NCBI GenBank assembly: GCA_016342745.1
Contig: JAEINT010000006.1
Location: 62,001-126,000, forward strand
DNA from: Labilibaculum sp.
Lineage (GTDB): Bacteria; Bacteroidota; Bacteroidia; Bacteroidales; Marinifilaceae
Direction of reading: 5' to 3'
Length of the DNA stretch: 64,000 bases
Under the pieces are notes generated by a model. It was given only the letters and a program-made list of their open reading frames with translations, ran no database searches and was not told the DNA's origin. The translations under genes and the position numbers were made by a program. Below are positions 19,236 through 29,180 of the stretch, piece by piece; within the stretch, counting starts at the first letter, position 1; each line of letters starts with the position of its first letter.

Positions 19236-20381
19236 GTGATCATAACTAAACTAAAAAAGCTAATATTACCCTTTCTTTTTGTTCCTTTATTTTTATCCTG
19301 TACAGAAAGGTATAGCCCAAAAATAAATGGGAACTTCTCTATTTTAGTTGTTGATGGTAAAATCTCAAACGAAAACACTCCAATTCAAATTCGTTTATAC
19401 AAAACCATATCAATGGATTCTGTTACAACCAGCGACTCTATCATTCCCGAAAATGATGCCATCATTAACATATTCAGCGACAAAGGGGATTCTGATAATT
19501 TTCAAGAAATTGAACCTGGTCTATACCAAAATGAATCATCAAATTTTCGAGGTGATGTAGGCACAACTTATTGGATAAAAATTATCACTAAAGATGGTTT
19601 AGAATTTGAGTCTGAACCAGAAATTATGTCTCCACCAGTGGAAATTACTAACATTTATGGTGAAGATTACAAACAATATGTCTCAAAAGATGTAGAGCGA
19701 AATGCAGTTAAACTTTACTTTGATGCAATTGACCAATCGAACAGTGTTAACTATATAAGATGGGAATCAAACGAAGGCTGGGAATGGCAAACACCATTCC
19801 ACTTAAATCTTCCAGATAGTTTACTGTTTACAAGCGAACCAGCATCGATATGTTATCGGCAGAAATTCAACAATGAGATAAGTGTCTATGATGCGTCAAT
19901 TCTGGATACCAAATCAATGCATAAACTTCCTTTAGTTTCCATCGATTATACCGAACAAAAATTATTATTTGATTACTATCTACATATAAATGTCCGATCC
20001 ATTAGTGCAAATAATTATCAATTTTGGAATCACATTAAACAAATAAATCAAAGCAGTGGAAATCTGTATGATAGGACACCTGGCAACGTAGAAGGAAATA
20101 TATACTGTTGCGATGATAATTATTCTGTCGTTGGTTATTTTGAGGTTTCTTCAGTAAGCAGTAAAGGCAAATCATTTAACCGAGATATGTTTCAAACTAC
20201 TTTTGATTATTTTCCTCCAGAATGTATCGAAAAATCCAGTAAAAACAGACCTAATCCAGCTATCTATTACATTACTAGAATAGAATTTGATAAAGGAGAT
20301 GCCGTTTTTTACTATCGTTATATATTCTGCTTCGACTGTTCTTATGAATTCTCTATCACAAAACCATCTTTTTGGCAATAA
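19236..20381 (+). CDS. DUF4249 lipoprotein, tandem copy 3 (GTG start)
   Basis: A 381-residue paralog. The best start is GTG at 19236: it aligns base for base with the ATG of the other copies (xTGATCATAA) and keeps the 45-base spacing from the leader motif; a TTG at 19227 would add three residues. The lipobox is FLSC. The core, the YCC motif and the TKPSFWQ end are conserved, and the stretch ICYRQKFNNEISVYDASIL is shared in part with copies 1 and 4. The GTG start could lower expression relative to its neighbours (inference). Confidence 0.86.
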   Translation: MIITKLKKLILPFLFVPLFLSCTERYSPKINGNFSILVVDGKISNENTPIQIRLYKTISMDSVTTSDSIIPENDAIINIFSDKGDSDNFQEIEPGLYQNESSNFRGDVGTTYWIKIITKDGLEFESEPEIMSPPVEITNIYGEDYKQYVSKDVERNAVKLYFDAIDQSNSVNYIRWESNEGWEWQTPFHLNLPDSLLFTSEPASICYRQKFNNEISVYDASILDTKSMHKLPLVSIDYTEQKLLFDYYLHINVRSISANNYQFWNHIKQINQSSGNLYDRTPGNVEGNIYCCDDNYSVVGYFEVSSVSSKGKSFNRDMFQTTFDYFPPECIEKSSKNRPNPAIYYITRIEFDKGDAVFYYRYIFCFDCSYEFSITKPSFWQ

Positions 20382-20537
20382 GTATTAATCCAAACAAATT
20401 TATTCTGTATCATTATTAGCATGATATTTTAATAATTCCCACTACCTTTTTTATAAGTCCGTTAAGTTGGCAGACAGTGCAACAGTTAGATAACCATAAA
20501 ATTAGAATTTTGTCAAATAATGAAGCAAAGAAGCATC

Positions 20538-20549
20538 TTTCTTCCTAGA
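20538..20549 (+). repeat. conserved leader motif of DUF4249 copy 4
   Basis: TTTCTTCCTAGA, 45 bases before the ATG at 20595. It argues against the earlier in-frame ATG at 20520, which lies upstream of the motif. Confidence 0.7.
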
Positions 20550-20594
20550 TTTTATTTAACTTTAGACAACCCACTATCTAACCCTTTGCGTAAA

Positions 20595-21743
20595 ATGAAC
20601 ATAATTAAACTTAAAAGGTTAATATTACCTTTTCTTTTTGTCCCTATATTATTATCATGTACAGAAAGGTATAGCCCTAAAATAAACGGAAACTTCTCTG
20701 TTTTAGTCGTTGATGGTAAAATATCAAACGAAAACATTCCTATTCAAATTCGCTTATACAAAACAGTATCAATGGACTCTGTTACAACTAGAGATTCCGT
20801 CAATCCTGAAGGCGATGCCATCATTAACATATTTAATGACAAAGGGGATTCTGATATATTCCAAGAAATTGAACCGGGTTTATACCAAAATGAATCATCA
20901 GATTTTCGAGGTGAAATAGGCACTAGTTACTGGATAAAAATTATCACTAAAGATGGTTTAGAATATGAGTCTGAGCCAGAAATAATGTCGCCACCAGTAG
21001 AAATCACAAACATTTATGGTGAAGATTACAAACAATTTATTTCTAAAGATGTTGAGCGTAATGCCGTTAAACTATACTTTGACGCTGTTGACCAATCGAA
21101 CAGTGTAAGTTATTTAAGATGGGAATCACAAGAAAGTTGGGAATGGCAAACACCATTTCACATAAATGTTGTAGATAGTTTACTATTTACAAGCGAACCA
21201 GCATCTGTATGTTACAAACAGATTTACAACAATGAGATAAGTGTCTACGATGCCTCAATTCTGGATACCAAATCCCTGAAAAAACTTCCGACGATTTCCA
21301 TAAATTCTACAGAGCAGAAATTATTATTCGATTACCATCTTCATATAAATGTCCGTTCCATTAGTGCAAACAATTATAAGTTTTGGGACCACATCAAGCA
21401 AATAAATCAAAGCAGTGGTAATCTGTATGATAGAACACCAGGAAACGTAGAAGGAAATATTTATTGCTGCGATGGTGATCATTCTGTTGTTGGCTATTTT
21501 GAGGTCTCTTCTGTAAGTGCAAAAGGTAAATCATTTAATAGGGATATGTTTCAAACCAAATTTGAATATTTCCCTCCTGAATGTGTCGAGAAATCAAGAA
21601 GAAAAGCCAGGCCTGATCCTACCATTTACTACGTTACCAGAATAGAATATGATAAAGGAGATGCCGTTTATTTCTATCGCTATATTTATTGCTACGATTG
21701 CTCTTATGAATTTCCTATTACTAAACCATCTTTTTGGCAATAA
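20595..21743 (+). CDS. DUF4249 lipoprotein, tandem copy 4
   Basis: A 382-residue paralog, closest to copy 3. The open frame extends to an ATG at 20520, but the first 25 codons of that version are the translated leader; starting at 20595 gives the same signal peptide as the other copies (lipobox LLSC). The DUF4249 core, the cysteine pairs (YCC, CYDC) and the TKPSFWQ terminus are kept. It is followed 83 bases later by the unknown secreted protein and then the receptor gene, so it is the copy most likely co-transcribed with the receptor. Confidence 0.88.
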   Translation: MNIIKLKRLILPFLFVPILLSCTERYSPKINGNFSVLVVDGKISNENIPIQIRLYKTVSMDSVTTRDSVNPEGDAIINIFNDKGDSDIFQEIEPGLYQNESSDFRGEIGTSYWIKIITKDGLEYESEPEIMSPPVEITNIYGEDYKQFISKDVERNAVKLYFDAVDQSNSVSYLRWESQESWEWQTPFHINVVDSLLFTSEPASVCYKQIYNNEISVYDASILDTKSLKKLPTISINSTEQKLLFDYHLHINVRSISANNYKFWDHIKQINQSSGNLYDRTPGNVEGNIYCCDGDHSVVGYFEVSSVSAKGKSFNRDMFQTKFEYFPPECVEKSRRKARPDPTIYYVTRIEYDKGDAVYFYRYIYCYDCSYEFPITKPSFWQ

Positions 21744-21826
21744 ATATCAATCAAAAAAAACATTAGCAAGACAACAAAAACACTTATAAAATCCCCTATC
21801 TACTTCTCTGTTAAAAAGAGTATATC

Positions 21827-22513
21827 ATGAAAAAAAACAAACTTTTAATTTTTATAGTACTAACCTACCTATTTAATTTAAACGCAGTTAGTCAACCCAC
21901 TCTAGACAATAATAAACTCAACCATATAAATGGCAAAGTTTGGATTCCAAAAGACAATATTAAAATTTACAATTCCTTTTTTCAGGAAAACTTATCTTTA
22001 AATGGAAGTTTATTTATGAGTAATTCTTGGGTTCACAATGAGAATTTTGGATTTGATTTGGACAATCATAACGTAATCAAGAATATTTCCTCGCAGGATA
22101 ATACCAAAAGATATATTGTTTTAAATAAAGAGGAGTTATCTGATTTTACTATTACGAACCCTATAGGTTCCTATCATTTTAAGAGAGGAGACTTATTACA
22201 CCAAGATTTAAATCCCAATCATTATTATCAGGTAATAAAATCAGCTAATAAAAACATCCTGTTTTTAATTGAATGGAATCTAGAGAAAAAACTGTCTACT
22301 GCAGAGAATGTCAATTTTAAAATTGTAGCAGACAATAAGATTTACGCTGTTACCTCATCCAATCTTCACGAGATCAGTTCTAAAAAAGATGTCTACGATG
22401 CTTTTCAAATTTCAAAAAAGGAAATAGCGCTACATTTTAGAAAAAACAATATCAAATTTCGAAAAGATTCTCCAATAGATATCGTTTCAACACTTCAGTA
22501 TTTTATACACTAA
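21827..22513 (+). CDS. secreted protein of unknown function in the receptor cluster
   Basis: A 228-residue protein that I do not recognise. It starts with a signal peptide (KKNKLLIFIVLTYLFNLNAVSQ) and lacks a lipobox, so it should be periplasmic or secreted. The mature part is rich in Asn, Lys and aromatic residues, with no cysteine and no obvious repeats; its beta-rich pattern could be a small jelly-roll or lipocalin-like fold, but this is a guess. It lies between the DUF4249 array and the TonB-dependent receptor, 6 bases before the latter, so it is probably translated with it and part of the same system. Confidence 0.7.
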   Translation: MKKNKLLIFIVLTYLFNLNAVSQPTLDNNKLNHINGKVWIPKDNIKIYNSFFQENLSLNGSLFMSNSWVHNENFGFDLDNHNVIKNISSQDNTKRYIVLNKEELSDFTITNPIGSYHFKRGDLLHQDLNPNHYYQVIKSANKNILFLIEWNLEKKLSTAENVNFKIVADNKIYAVTSSNLHEISSKKDVYDAFQISKKEIALHFRKNNIKFRKDSPIDIVSTLQYFIH

Positions 22514-22519
22514 ACACTA

Positions 22520-25243
22520 ATGATAATGAAAAACAAAATAGTTTTAATTGGTTGTTTATTGATACTCTGTGCTAGTAATCTAATGGGGCAAATAACAATT
22601 GGAAAATCAGAAATGTCCTTTGAAGATTTCACGAAGGAATTAGAAATAAATCACAACATACATGTATTTTATAATCCAGCATGGACGAAAAATATTTACT
22701 TGAAGAAAGCATATGCTGATGAAAATGTAAATTCTATTTTAAAGGAAATTTTATCACCGCATAAAATTAACTTTCTAGTAAATGGGAATAGCATAATACT
22801 AACCGGGAATATTGATTTAGATATGGGATTTGATCAAAAAAAATCAAATCTAATTACTGAAAATATAGAACAAGAAGTAGCTAGTAATTCAACGAAAGAT
22901 CTTGAATCCTTAAAGGAACAAGAATACATAATTCACAATATAGGTAATTCAATCGGTCAAAAACAAGTAAAATTACGAGGTTTCGTTAAATACAAGAAGA
23001 GTTCAACACCCTTACAGGGAGTTGAGATTTTTTTGCCAGATATAAAAAAGGGAGTTACCTCTGGAAAAACTGGATATTATGAAATAAAACTTCCTCCAGG
23101 AAGGCATAATATTATCTATAAATTTATCGGACTACGGGAAACAACACGTAAAATAAACATACGTGGTGATGGTCGTTTAGATGTCGAAATGATCGAAGAA
23201 TCGACAGAGCTAAGAGAAGTTCAGGTGATTGCAAAAGACGATCAGGTAAAACGAACAAGCATGGGCGTTAATGTTGTAAACATAGAAGACATTAACAACC
23301 TTCCTTCTGCATTAGGCGAACCAGATATTATAAAAAGCACAACTATGCTGGCAGGAGTTGAAAGTGCTGGTGAAGGTTCTGTTGGTTTTAATGTTAGAGG
23401 TGGCTCTGCGGATCAAAATCTGATTTTGATCGATAATGCACCGATCTATTATCCTGCGCATTTCTTTGGATTTTTTGCAGCTTTTAATAGCGATATGATT
23501 GAAGAAGCAAACCTATATAAAGCAAGTATTCCAAATCATTTTGGTGGTCGAATTTCTTCGGTTTATGAATTAAAAACGCAAAAGAACTTAAGTGATAAAT
23601 TTAGTGGTAAACTTGGAATTAGCCCAATTACCTCTAAACTCTATATTGAAACTCCAATTGTTAAAAACAAATTAAGTTTTCAAAGCTCCTTTAGATTCAC
23701 TTACTCAAATTGGATTTTAGACCTTATTGATTCTGAAGAACTAAATAATAGCAAAGCCAATTTTCACGATTTACATGGTAAATTATCATACAAACCAAAC
23801 TCTAAAAACCAAATAGATTTTAGCTATTATTATAGCAATGATGATTTTCAATTGCATTCAGATTCTACGTATAATTTCAAAAACTTAATCGGTTCAATCA
23901 ATTGGAAACATAGAATTAATGAAAAAAATAAAATTTTAAGCAATGCCTATTATTCAAATTATTCCTACGTTTTAGAAAGTGATGAAATTCCAGAAAGCTC
24001 ATTCGCGCTAAAACATGAAGTTATTGAAATGGGAATAAAAAGCCAGCTTGTTAATGAAAAAGAAAATAACTCGGTACTGAATTTTGGATATGAAGCCAAG
24101 CATTATCAAATAAAGCCAGGCGATCTTTCTAAACTTAGTGAATTATCATCATATAAAAATCAATACTTCAATTCAGAAAAAGGAATAGAATTAGCCTTAT
24201 TTACAGGTTTTAAATTTAATCCTCTTCCAAAACTTTCAGCTGAAATAGGAATTCGTTACTCTATGTTTGGTAACCTAGGAGATAGCTACGAAATGAAGTA
24301 TGTAAATGATGACCCATCAACAGCAGAAGTTCGCGATTCCATAGAAAAGAGTGGTCTATACAACAACTACCACGGTCCGGAATTCAGAGTGAATTTTTCT
24401 TATGATTTATCAACAAGTTCAGCCATAAAGTTAAGCTATAATAGAAGTAGACAAAACGTCCATTTATTAACGAATTCTATGGCTATTTCTCCAACAGATA
24501 CTTGGCGATTAACAAATAAATACCTTAAACCTCAAGTAGGAGACCAATACTCTCTTGGATATTATAAAAACATTGGTAATAAAGCATATGAAGTCTCTCT
24601 TGAAACCTACTACAAAGAGATTGAAAATGCCAAAGATTATAAAGATGGAGCTCAATTATTCCTAAAACAAAACATTGAAAGTGAAGTAATTAATGTAGAT
24701 GGGAAAAATTATGGATTGGAATTCAGTTTGACAAAAAAATCTGGTCGAATTAATGGAACGATGAGTTACTCTTATTCTCGAAGTTATTTCAAAACAAAAG
24801 ATAAGACTGGTTCCTTTTCTATTAAAAATGGGGAGTATTATAGAGCTCCTTTTGACAAACCTCATAATATTAAAGCAGCTATTAACTTTAAAATATCGAG
24901 AAGATTAATATTCTCAACAAATACTGTTTTTAACACCGGAAGACCTGCAACATTTCCGATAGGTCATTATACAATTCAGGATATTCCAATATCCTACTAT
25001 TCACAAAGAAATGAATATCGTATACCGAACTACTTTAGAACAGATCTATCGCTAAGAGTAATTGGAAATTTGAAAAAGGATAAACTCTTTCACTCTAATT
25101 TCACATTTGGTATATATAATGTTACGGGTAGGAAAAATGCATATTCAGTTTATTTCCGTAGTGATTTAAGTGGCAGTTTAGGATATAAACTATCCATATT
25201 TGGCCAAGCAATTCCGATGGTATCATACAATATAGAATTCTAA
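22520..25243 (+). CDS. TonB-dependent receptor, FecA-like with STN domain
   Basis: A 907-residue outer membrane receptor. After the signal peptide (to about residue 24) comes an STN/secretin-type domain (about 25-95), a spacer, a carboxypeptidase-regulatory-like domain (about 150-230, LRGFVKYKKSSTPLQGVEIF), the plug (about 245-355, with FNVRGGSADQNLILIDNAPI), and a 22-stranded-type barrel to the end. The STN domain is usual in receptors that signal to an anti-sigma factor, but no sigma/anti-sigma pair is nearby. With the DUF4249 lipoproteins and the MG2-like protein it forms a typical Bacteroidota surface cluster of unknown ligand. The ATG at 22526 is an alternative start. Confidence 0.92.
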   Translation: MIMKNKIVLIGCLLILCASNLMGQITIGKSEMSFEDFTKELEINHNIHVFYNPAWTKNIYLKKAYADENVNSILKEILSPHKINFLVNGNSIILTGNIDLDMGFDQKKSNLITENIEQEVASNSTKDLESLKEQEYIIHNIGNSIGQKQVKLRGFVKYKKSSTPLQGVEIFLPDIKKGVTSGKTGYYEIKLPPGRHNIIYKFIGLRETTRKINIRGDGRLDVEMIEESTELREVQVIAKDDQVKRTSMGVNVVNIEDINNLPSALGEPDIIKSTTMLAGVESAGEGSVGFNVRGGSADQNLILIDNAPIYYPAHFFGFFAAFNSDMIEEANLYKASIPNHFGGRISSVYELKTQKNLSDKFSGKLGISPITSKLYIETPIVKNKLSFQSSFRFTYSNWILDLIDSEELNNSKANFHDLHGKLSYKPNSKNQIDFSYYYSNDDFQLHSDSTYNFKNLIGSINWKHRINEKNKILSNAYYSNYSYVLESDEIPESSFALKHEVIEMGIKSQLVNEKENNSVLNFGYEAKHYQIKPGDLSKLSELSSYKNQYFNSEKGIELALFTGFKFNPLPKLSAEIGIRYSMFGNLGDSYEMKYVNDDPSTAEVRDSIEKSGLYNNYHGPEFRVNFSYDLSTSSAIKLSYNRSRQNVHLLTNSMAISPTDTWRLTNKYLKPQVGDQYSLGYYKNIGNKAYEVSLETYYKEIENAKDYKDGAQLFLKQNIESEVINVDGKNYGLEFSLTKKSGRINGTMSYSYSRSYFKTKDKTGSFSIKNGEYYRAPFDKPHNIKAAINFKISRRLIFSTNTVFNTGRPATFPIGHYTIQDIPISYYSQRNEYRIPNYFRTDLSLRVIGNLKKDKLFHSNFTFGIYNVTGRKNAYSVYFRSDLSGSLGYKLSIFGQAIPMVSYNIEF

Positions 25244-25253
25244 ATTTCCCTAG

Positions 25254-27347
25254 ATGAGAACAAAATTAAGCAACAAATCGATATCAATTTTCATATTCTT
25301 AATCTTATTAGGATACAATTCTTTTTCTCAGAATTACGCAATAGATCGGATCTATTTACACTTGAATAGAAATATCTTTGTTTCTGGCGAAACTTGCTGG
25401 CTACAAGCATACAATATTGATATAAACACAAGGAAGTTATCCAATGTTAGTAATGTTGCCTATCTAGAATTACTAAATGGAGAAGGTATATCTATTCTTC
25501 AAAAAGAAATTCTTCTTGATAAAGGAATTGGTGATACTGGAATCAATTTCTCCGATAAATTGCCATCTGGCACTTACTATTTAAATGCCTATACGAATTG
25601 GAACTCTTCAATTAACCCTGAATTAATTAGCATCAAAGAGATCTATCTTTACAATAATGAAAATGAACAAGATATTACCTCAGGAAACCTTACTGCTAAT
25701 AATGCGAAATATTCTTTCACACCAATTTCCAGAAAGGATACTCCTTATCTAATCAATACGGAAAAATTAAAGGGTGAAATACAATTGGTCGACTTGAATC
25801 GAAAATTAAGATTTAATGTAAATTCTAGCAATCTAGGTGAAATAAATATCTTAATAACCGATCGAAGCTCAATAGAAAAATCTTACCAATTGAATTTAAA
25901 CGGTTCGGAATCTTATCTTGAAGTTCCTTTAAATGTTTTTAAAGGAAATAATCTTTCCATCAAGATAACTGATTCAAAAAATGAACCATTGCATTCGGTA
26001 AGCTTCCATTCTGGGATTTTAAAGAGTAATTATTCAAAAGAAGAAATTCTTTACTTAAAAACGAGAAATACTCATGAGTTATCGTTTCCATTAACTCAAT
26101 TTAGTAAGCTTTGTGATACATTAAACTTATCAGCATCAATAAGGTTAAAAGAACCAATAGGTATTCCTAGAAGTGATAATTTTACAGATTTCAACAATAT
26201 TTTAATCGACTATCCAGTAAGTTCTCATTTGGATATTATCAATTCAAATCTAAATTTAGACAGTTGGGTTTCGAATACAAATCTTCAACCCATCTGGACC
26301 CAACAGCCTATTAATCAGGAAATTTCACCAACACAATACCCAGAAAAAAATGCATATATCATTGAAGGACAATTGATCAACCAAGACAGTTCATTAAGAC
26401 AAACTCTAATTTATTTTTCAAAGATTGGAAAGTTTGCAGATGTTGATATGAATATAACCAACAGTGATGGTAAGTTTTATTTCAAACTTCCTCTTGATAA
26501 AGGATTTCATGATATTGCAATACAGGCAAGAAAAATAGACTCTCTTAAAATAGACTATGCCCTAAAAAATAAATTCCTTAGCTATGAAAAAGGGATATCA
26601 AAAAATAAGTCATTACTAGCAAGCACAGATGGCAAGAACTTTGCTAAAAAAATATGGCAAAATTATTACATCCGAAAATTATACAAGCAAAAAACTGCTT
26701 CAGTAATTGAAGATACAGTAGTTAATAGATCAAAAAAGAACTTTTTTGGGAAACCAACCTATTCTTATGATCTTAAAAAATACATTACTCTTGATTCACT
26801 TCCTGAATACTTTCATGAGTTAATTCCTACCGTTAAAATTAGGTACAATAGTCACCAAAAAGCATCTATGGTTTTATTCAACCCTGAATCTGGGATGTTA
26901 ATGCCTGAAAAAGCATTGCCAATGTACGATGGATTAATAATGGATAACATAGATGACTTAATGAATTTAAATCCAGAAGATCTGGATAGAATAGAAGTTG
27001 TTCCATTCGAATATTATTACAAGAAATCTCATTTTTATGGTATTGTTCACATTATTAGTAAAAAAGGAAAGTGTGAATTAACTGAATTACCAATTAATAC
27101 AGAACGCTTTCATCTACCTTTATTTAATGAGCAATTAATTCGCACAGAAACAGAAGTCTCTGACCGTAAGACACCAGATGCTAGAGTTGATATGTTATGG
27201 TTACCAAACATACTTGTAACCAAAGATAAGAGTCTAAATTTAAACTTTACTGTTGGCGATATCCCAGGTAATTATGAACTTATAATTGAAGGGATTTCTG
27301 AAAAAGGAGAAGCAATTAGTTATATACGAGATATCGTTATTGAGTAA
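25254..27347 (+). CDS. secreted MG2-like/carboxypeptidase-regulatory protein of the receptor cluster
   Basis: A 697-residue exported protein with signal peptide (to about residue 26). The first mature domain (about 28-110; RIYLHLNRNIFVSGETCWL) resembles the MG2 domain of alpha-2-macroglobulins. A carboxypeptidase-regulatory-like beta domain lies at about 365-440, then a region with DRIEVVPFEYYY and YGIVHIISKKG that recalls a TonB-receptor plug, and a final macroglobulin-like strand region (FTVGDIPGNYELIIEGIS). Proteins of this kind often accompany DUF4249 and FecA-like receptors; their job is not known. It starts 10 bases after the receptor gene, so it is co-transcribed. Confidence 0.78.
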   Translation: MRTKLSNKSISIFIFLILLGYNSFSQNYAIDRIYLHLNRNIFVSGETCWLQAYNIDINTRKLSNVSNVAYLELLNGEGISILQKEILLDKGIGDTGINFSDKLPSGTYYLNAYTNWNSSINPELISIKEIYLYNNENEQDITSGNLTANNAKYSFTPISRKDTPYLINTEKLKGEIQLVDLNRKLRFNVNSSNLGEINILITDRSSIEKSYQLNLNGSESYLEVPLNVFKGNNLSIKITDSKNEPLHSVSFHSGILKSNYSKEEILYLKTRNTHELSFPLTQFSKLCDTLNLSASIRLKEPIGIPRSDNFTDFNNILIDYPVSSHLDIINSNLNLDSWVSNTNLQPIWTQQPINQEISPTQYPEKNAYIIEGQLINQDSSLRQTLIYFSKIGKFADVDMNITNSDGKFYFKLPLDKGFHDIAIQARKIDSLKIDYALKNKFLSYEKGISKNKSLLASTDGKNFAKKIWQNYYIRKLYKQKTASVIEDTVVNRSKKNFFGKPTYSYDLKKYITLDSLPEYFHELIPTVKIRYNSHQKASMVLFNPESGMLMPEKALPMYDGLIMDNIDDLMNLNPEDLDRIEVVPFEYYYKKSHFYGIVHIISKKGKCELTELPINTERFHLPLFNEQLIRTETEVSDRKTPDARVDMLWLPNILVTKDKSLNLNFTVGDIPGNYELIIEGISEKGEAISYIRDIVIE

Positions 27348-27403
27348 AATTCAAATTAAATAGGACGTCTGAAATAAACATTATTTCTATTTGTTTGTAG
27401 ATT

Positions 27404-28525
27404 ATGGAAGAAGGTTTTTTATTTAAGGATTTGTACAATAAACAATTGGTTGAAAATATTGCTCGCCATATTTCGATCTGTTGGGAAGATTTTGATTCTC
27501 TTTCCTTTATTGCATCTATTGTTCCTAATTTAGAACCACTTAGTTTAACGGAACGTTCTAATTTAATTACACAAGAACTCTTTACTTATCTACCAAAATC
27601 ATATCCTGAAGCAATAAAAATTATTCTAAATTCTTTTAATGAAGAAATAAAAAAGAATGAATTAAGTGGGTTTGAAGGCTTTTATTACATGCCCTTTGCA
27701 GGCTACGTATCTCAATTTGGTTTAAAGAAGGAAGATTATAAACAATCTATAAATGCTCTTCTAGAAATTACAAAAAGATTTACATCTGAAAATGCCATTC
27801 GACCCTTTATTAGAAAGTATCCTAAGGAAACATTTCAACACCTGCATAAATGGACAACAGATAAAAATGTACATGTTCGCAGGTTAGTTTCAGAAGGTAC
27901 TCGTCCAAAACTTCCTTGGGCTTCTCCCTTAAAAGAATTTCAGAAAAATCCTGCTCCAGTAATCGAGTTACTTGAAAAATTAAAAGAAGACAAGGAGTTA
28001 TATGTGCGTCGTTCCGTAGCGAATAATCTAAATGATATTGCCAAAGATCATCCTGATTTAGTAGTTGAAATTTTAACCCGGTGGAATAAAATCGACAACA
28101 AAGACACAAAATGGATCATTAGTCATGCTTCTAGAACACTATTAAAACAAGGACATCCTAGAGCACTTGAATTATTAGGATACCCTCAAAATATAAAAAT
28201 AGATGTGGTAAACTTTTGTGTTCAAAAGTTGAGATGTAAACTAGGTGACGAAAATGAATTTTCATTCGAAATTCAATCCTTAGCACCAAAAGAACAAAAT
28301 TTAATGATTGATTTTGTTCTGCACTATACAAAGGCAAATGGTAAAACAGCACCAAAAGTTTTCAAGCTTTCTAAAAAATCAATTCCTGCTAATGGCCAAT
28401 TATTTTTTAAGAAGAAAATATCTTTTAAACCAATAAGCACAAGAAAATACTATGCTGGTCTTCACGAAATCGAAATTCAAATTAATGGAAAACGATATGG
28501 GAAAATTAGTTTTGAAGTAGAATAA
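27404..28525 (+). CDS. AlkC-like DNA alkylation repair glycosylase
   Basis: A 373-residue protein of the AlkC/AlkD HEAT-like family, which excises N3-alkylated purines without base flipping. The helical repeat part spans about residues 1-265 and includes the conserved stretch VHVRRLVSEGTRPKLPW and the following LYVRRSVANNLNDIAKDHP and WIISHASRTLLKQGHPRAL. About 100 further residues (from INIDVV-like IKIDVVNFCVQ on) form a beta-rich immunoglobulin-like domain, the feature that separates AlkC from AlkD. The active-site residues were not checked individually. It is convergent with the rhodanese gene with only 4 bases between stops. Confidence 0.88.
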   Translation: MEEGFLFKDLYNKQLVENIARHISICWEDFDSLSFIASIVPNLEPLSLTERSNLITQELFTYLPKSYPEAIKIILNSFNEEIKKNELSGFEGFYYMPFAGYVSQFGLKKEDYKQSINALLEITKRFTSENAIRPFIRKYPKETFQHLHKWTTDKNVHVRRLVSEGTRPKLPWASPLKEFQKNPAPVIELLEKLKEDKELYVRRSVANNLNDIAKDHPDLVVEILTRWNKIDNKDTKWIISHASRTLLKQGHPRALELLGYPQNIKIDVVNFCVQKLRCKLGDENEFSFEIQSLAPKEQNLMIDFVLHYTKANGKTAPKVFKLSKKSIPANGQLFFKKKISFKPISTRKYYAGLHEIEIQINGKRYGKISFEVE

Positions 28526-28529
28526 GCTT

Positions 28530-28883
28530 CTATCGATAACGCTGAACTTTCGCATCTACCTCAATAGACCAACGATCAATTCCACCTTTTAGGTTGAAAA
28601 CACGAGTAAAACCATTTTTCCGTAAGTAATGCATCACCTGTTTGCTTCGAACGCCCATGTGACAAAACACAACCAAGTCTTTGTTCCTAGGCAAATCATC
28701 TATTTTAGAAGGTATTTGTCCCATTGGTACATGCATTGCATTCTCCAAATGACAAATTTGTATTTCCGTAGGTTCCCGAACATCAAGCATTAGTAAATCC
28801 TTTCTCTTCTCCATTTCCTGCACCAATTCCAAAGGAGTAAAATCTACTTTATCCGATGGATCTTTTTTAAAACTCAAGCTCAC
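28530..28883 (-). CDS. rhodanese-like domain protein (copy 1)
   Basis: A 117-residue single-domain rhodanese. The conserved start LLMLDVREPTEI and the active-site loop CHMGVRS with the persulfide-forming Cys are present, so it can act in sulfur transfer. It is a paralog of the rhodanese gene at 44954-45313: both share the LDVREP, AMHVPM and RSKQV segments. It lies divergently upstream of the export operon. The sulfur acceptor is unknown. Confidence 0.88.
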   Translation of the reverse strand: MSLSFKKDPSDKVDFTPLELVQEMEKRKDLLMLDVREPTEIQICHLENAMHVPMGQIPSKIDDLPRNKDLVVFCHMGVRSKQVMHYLRKNGFTRVFNLKGGIDRWSIEVDAKVQRYR

Positions 28884-29029
28884 GTCTTTACCAATTAGTT
28901 ATGAATCAAAACTAAAGATAAGAAAATAATAAAATCAAAAACAAACCTATTTACGATACTAAGCTTAAATAATAATTAATAAATCGCTTAAATGTGTAAC
29001 CTATTCTGCCTATTTCTTGTCTCATACAT

Positions 29030-29109
29030 CATGTAGAACATGTAAAGAACAGTCTTCATCGAAAAACAGTCTAATGAACAGTAAATATTTGCCATAAATT
29101 GTACATTTG
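29030..29109 (+). promoter_or_regulatory. candidate control region of the export operon
   Basis: It contains an inverted repeat CATGT-AGA-ACATG (29030-29042), three copies of AACAGT (29048, 29065, 29077) and an exact TAnnTTTG box, TACATTTG (29102-29109), 71 bases before the first ATG. The 297-base gap between the divergent rhodanese and ABC genes shows nothing else. No regulator gene adjoins; function is inferred from position. Confidence 0.4.
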
Positions 29110-29180
29110 GTAGTGAGTCAAATTATTTACCCTAGCTATTTTTCAGCTAAGTTCCATTACAAATTGAAATAACCAAACAG

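Noticed and set aside
20520-20594. N-terminal extension of DUF4249 copy 4
   Set aside because: It translates the leader motif and would bury the signal peptide; the start at 20595 matches the other copies.
16438-21743. DUF4249 array as an assembly duplication error
   Set aside because: The copies differ by many substitutions along their length and in their spacers, so they are true paralogs.
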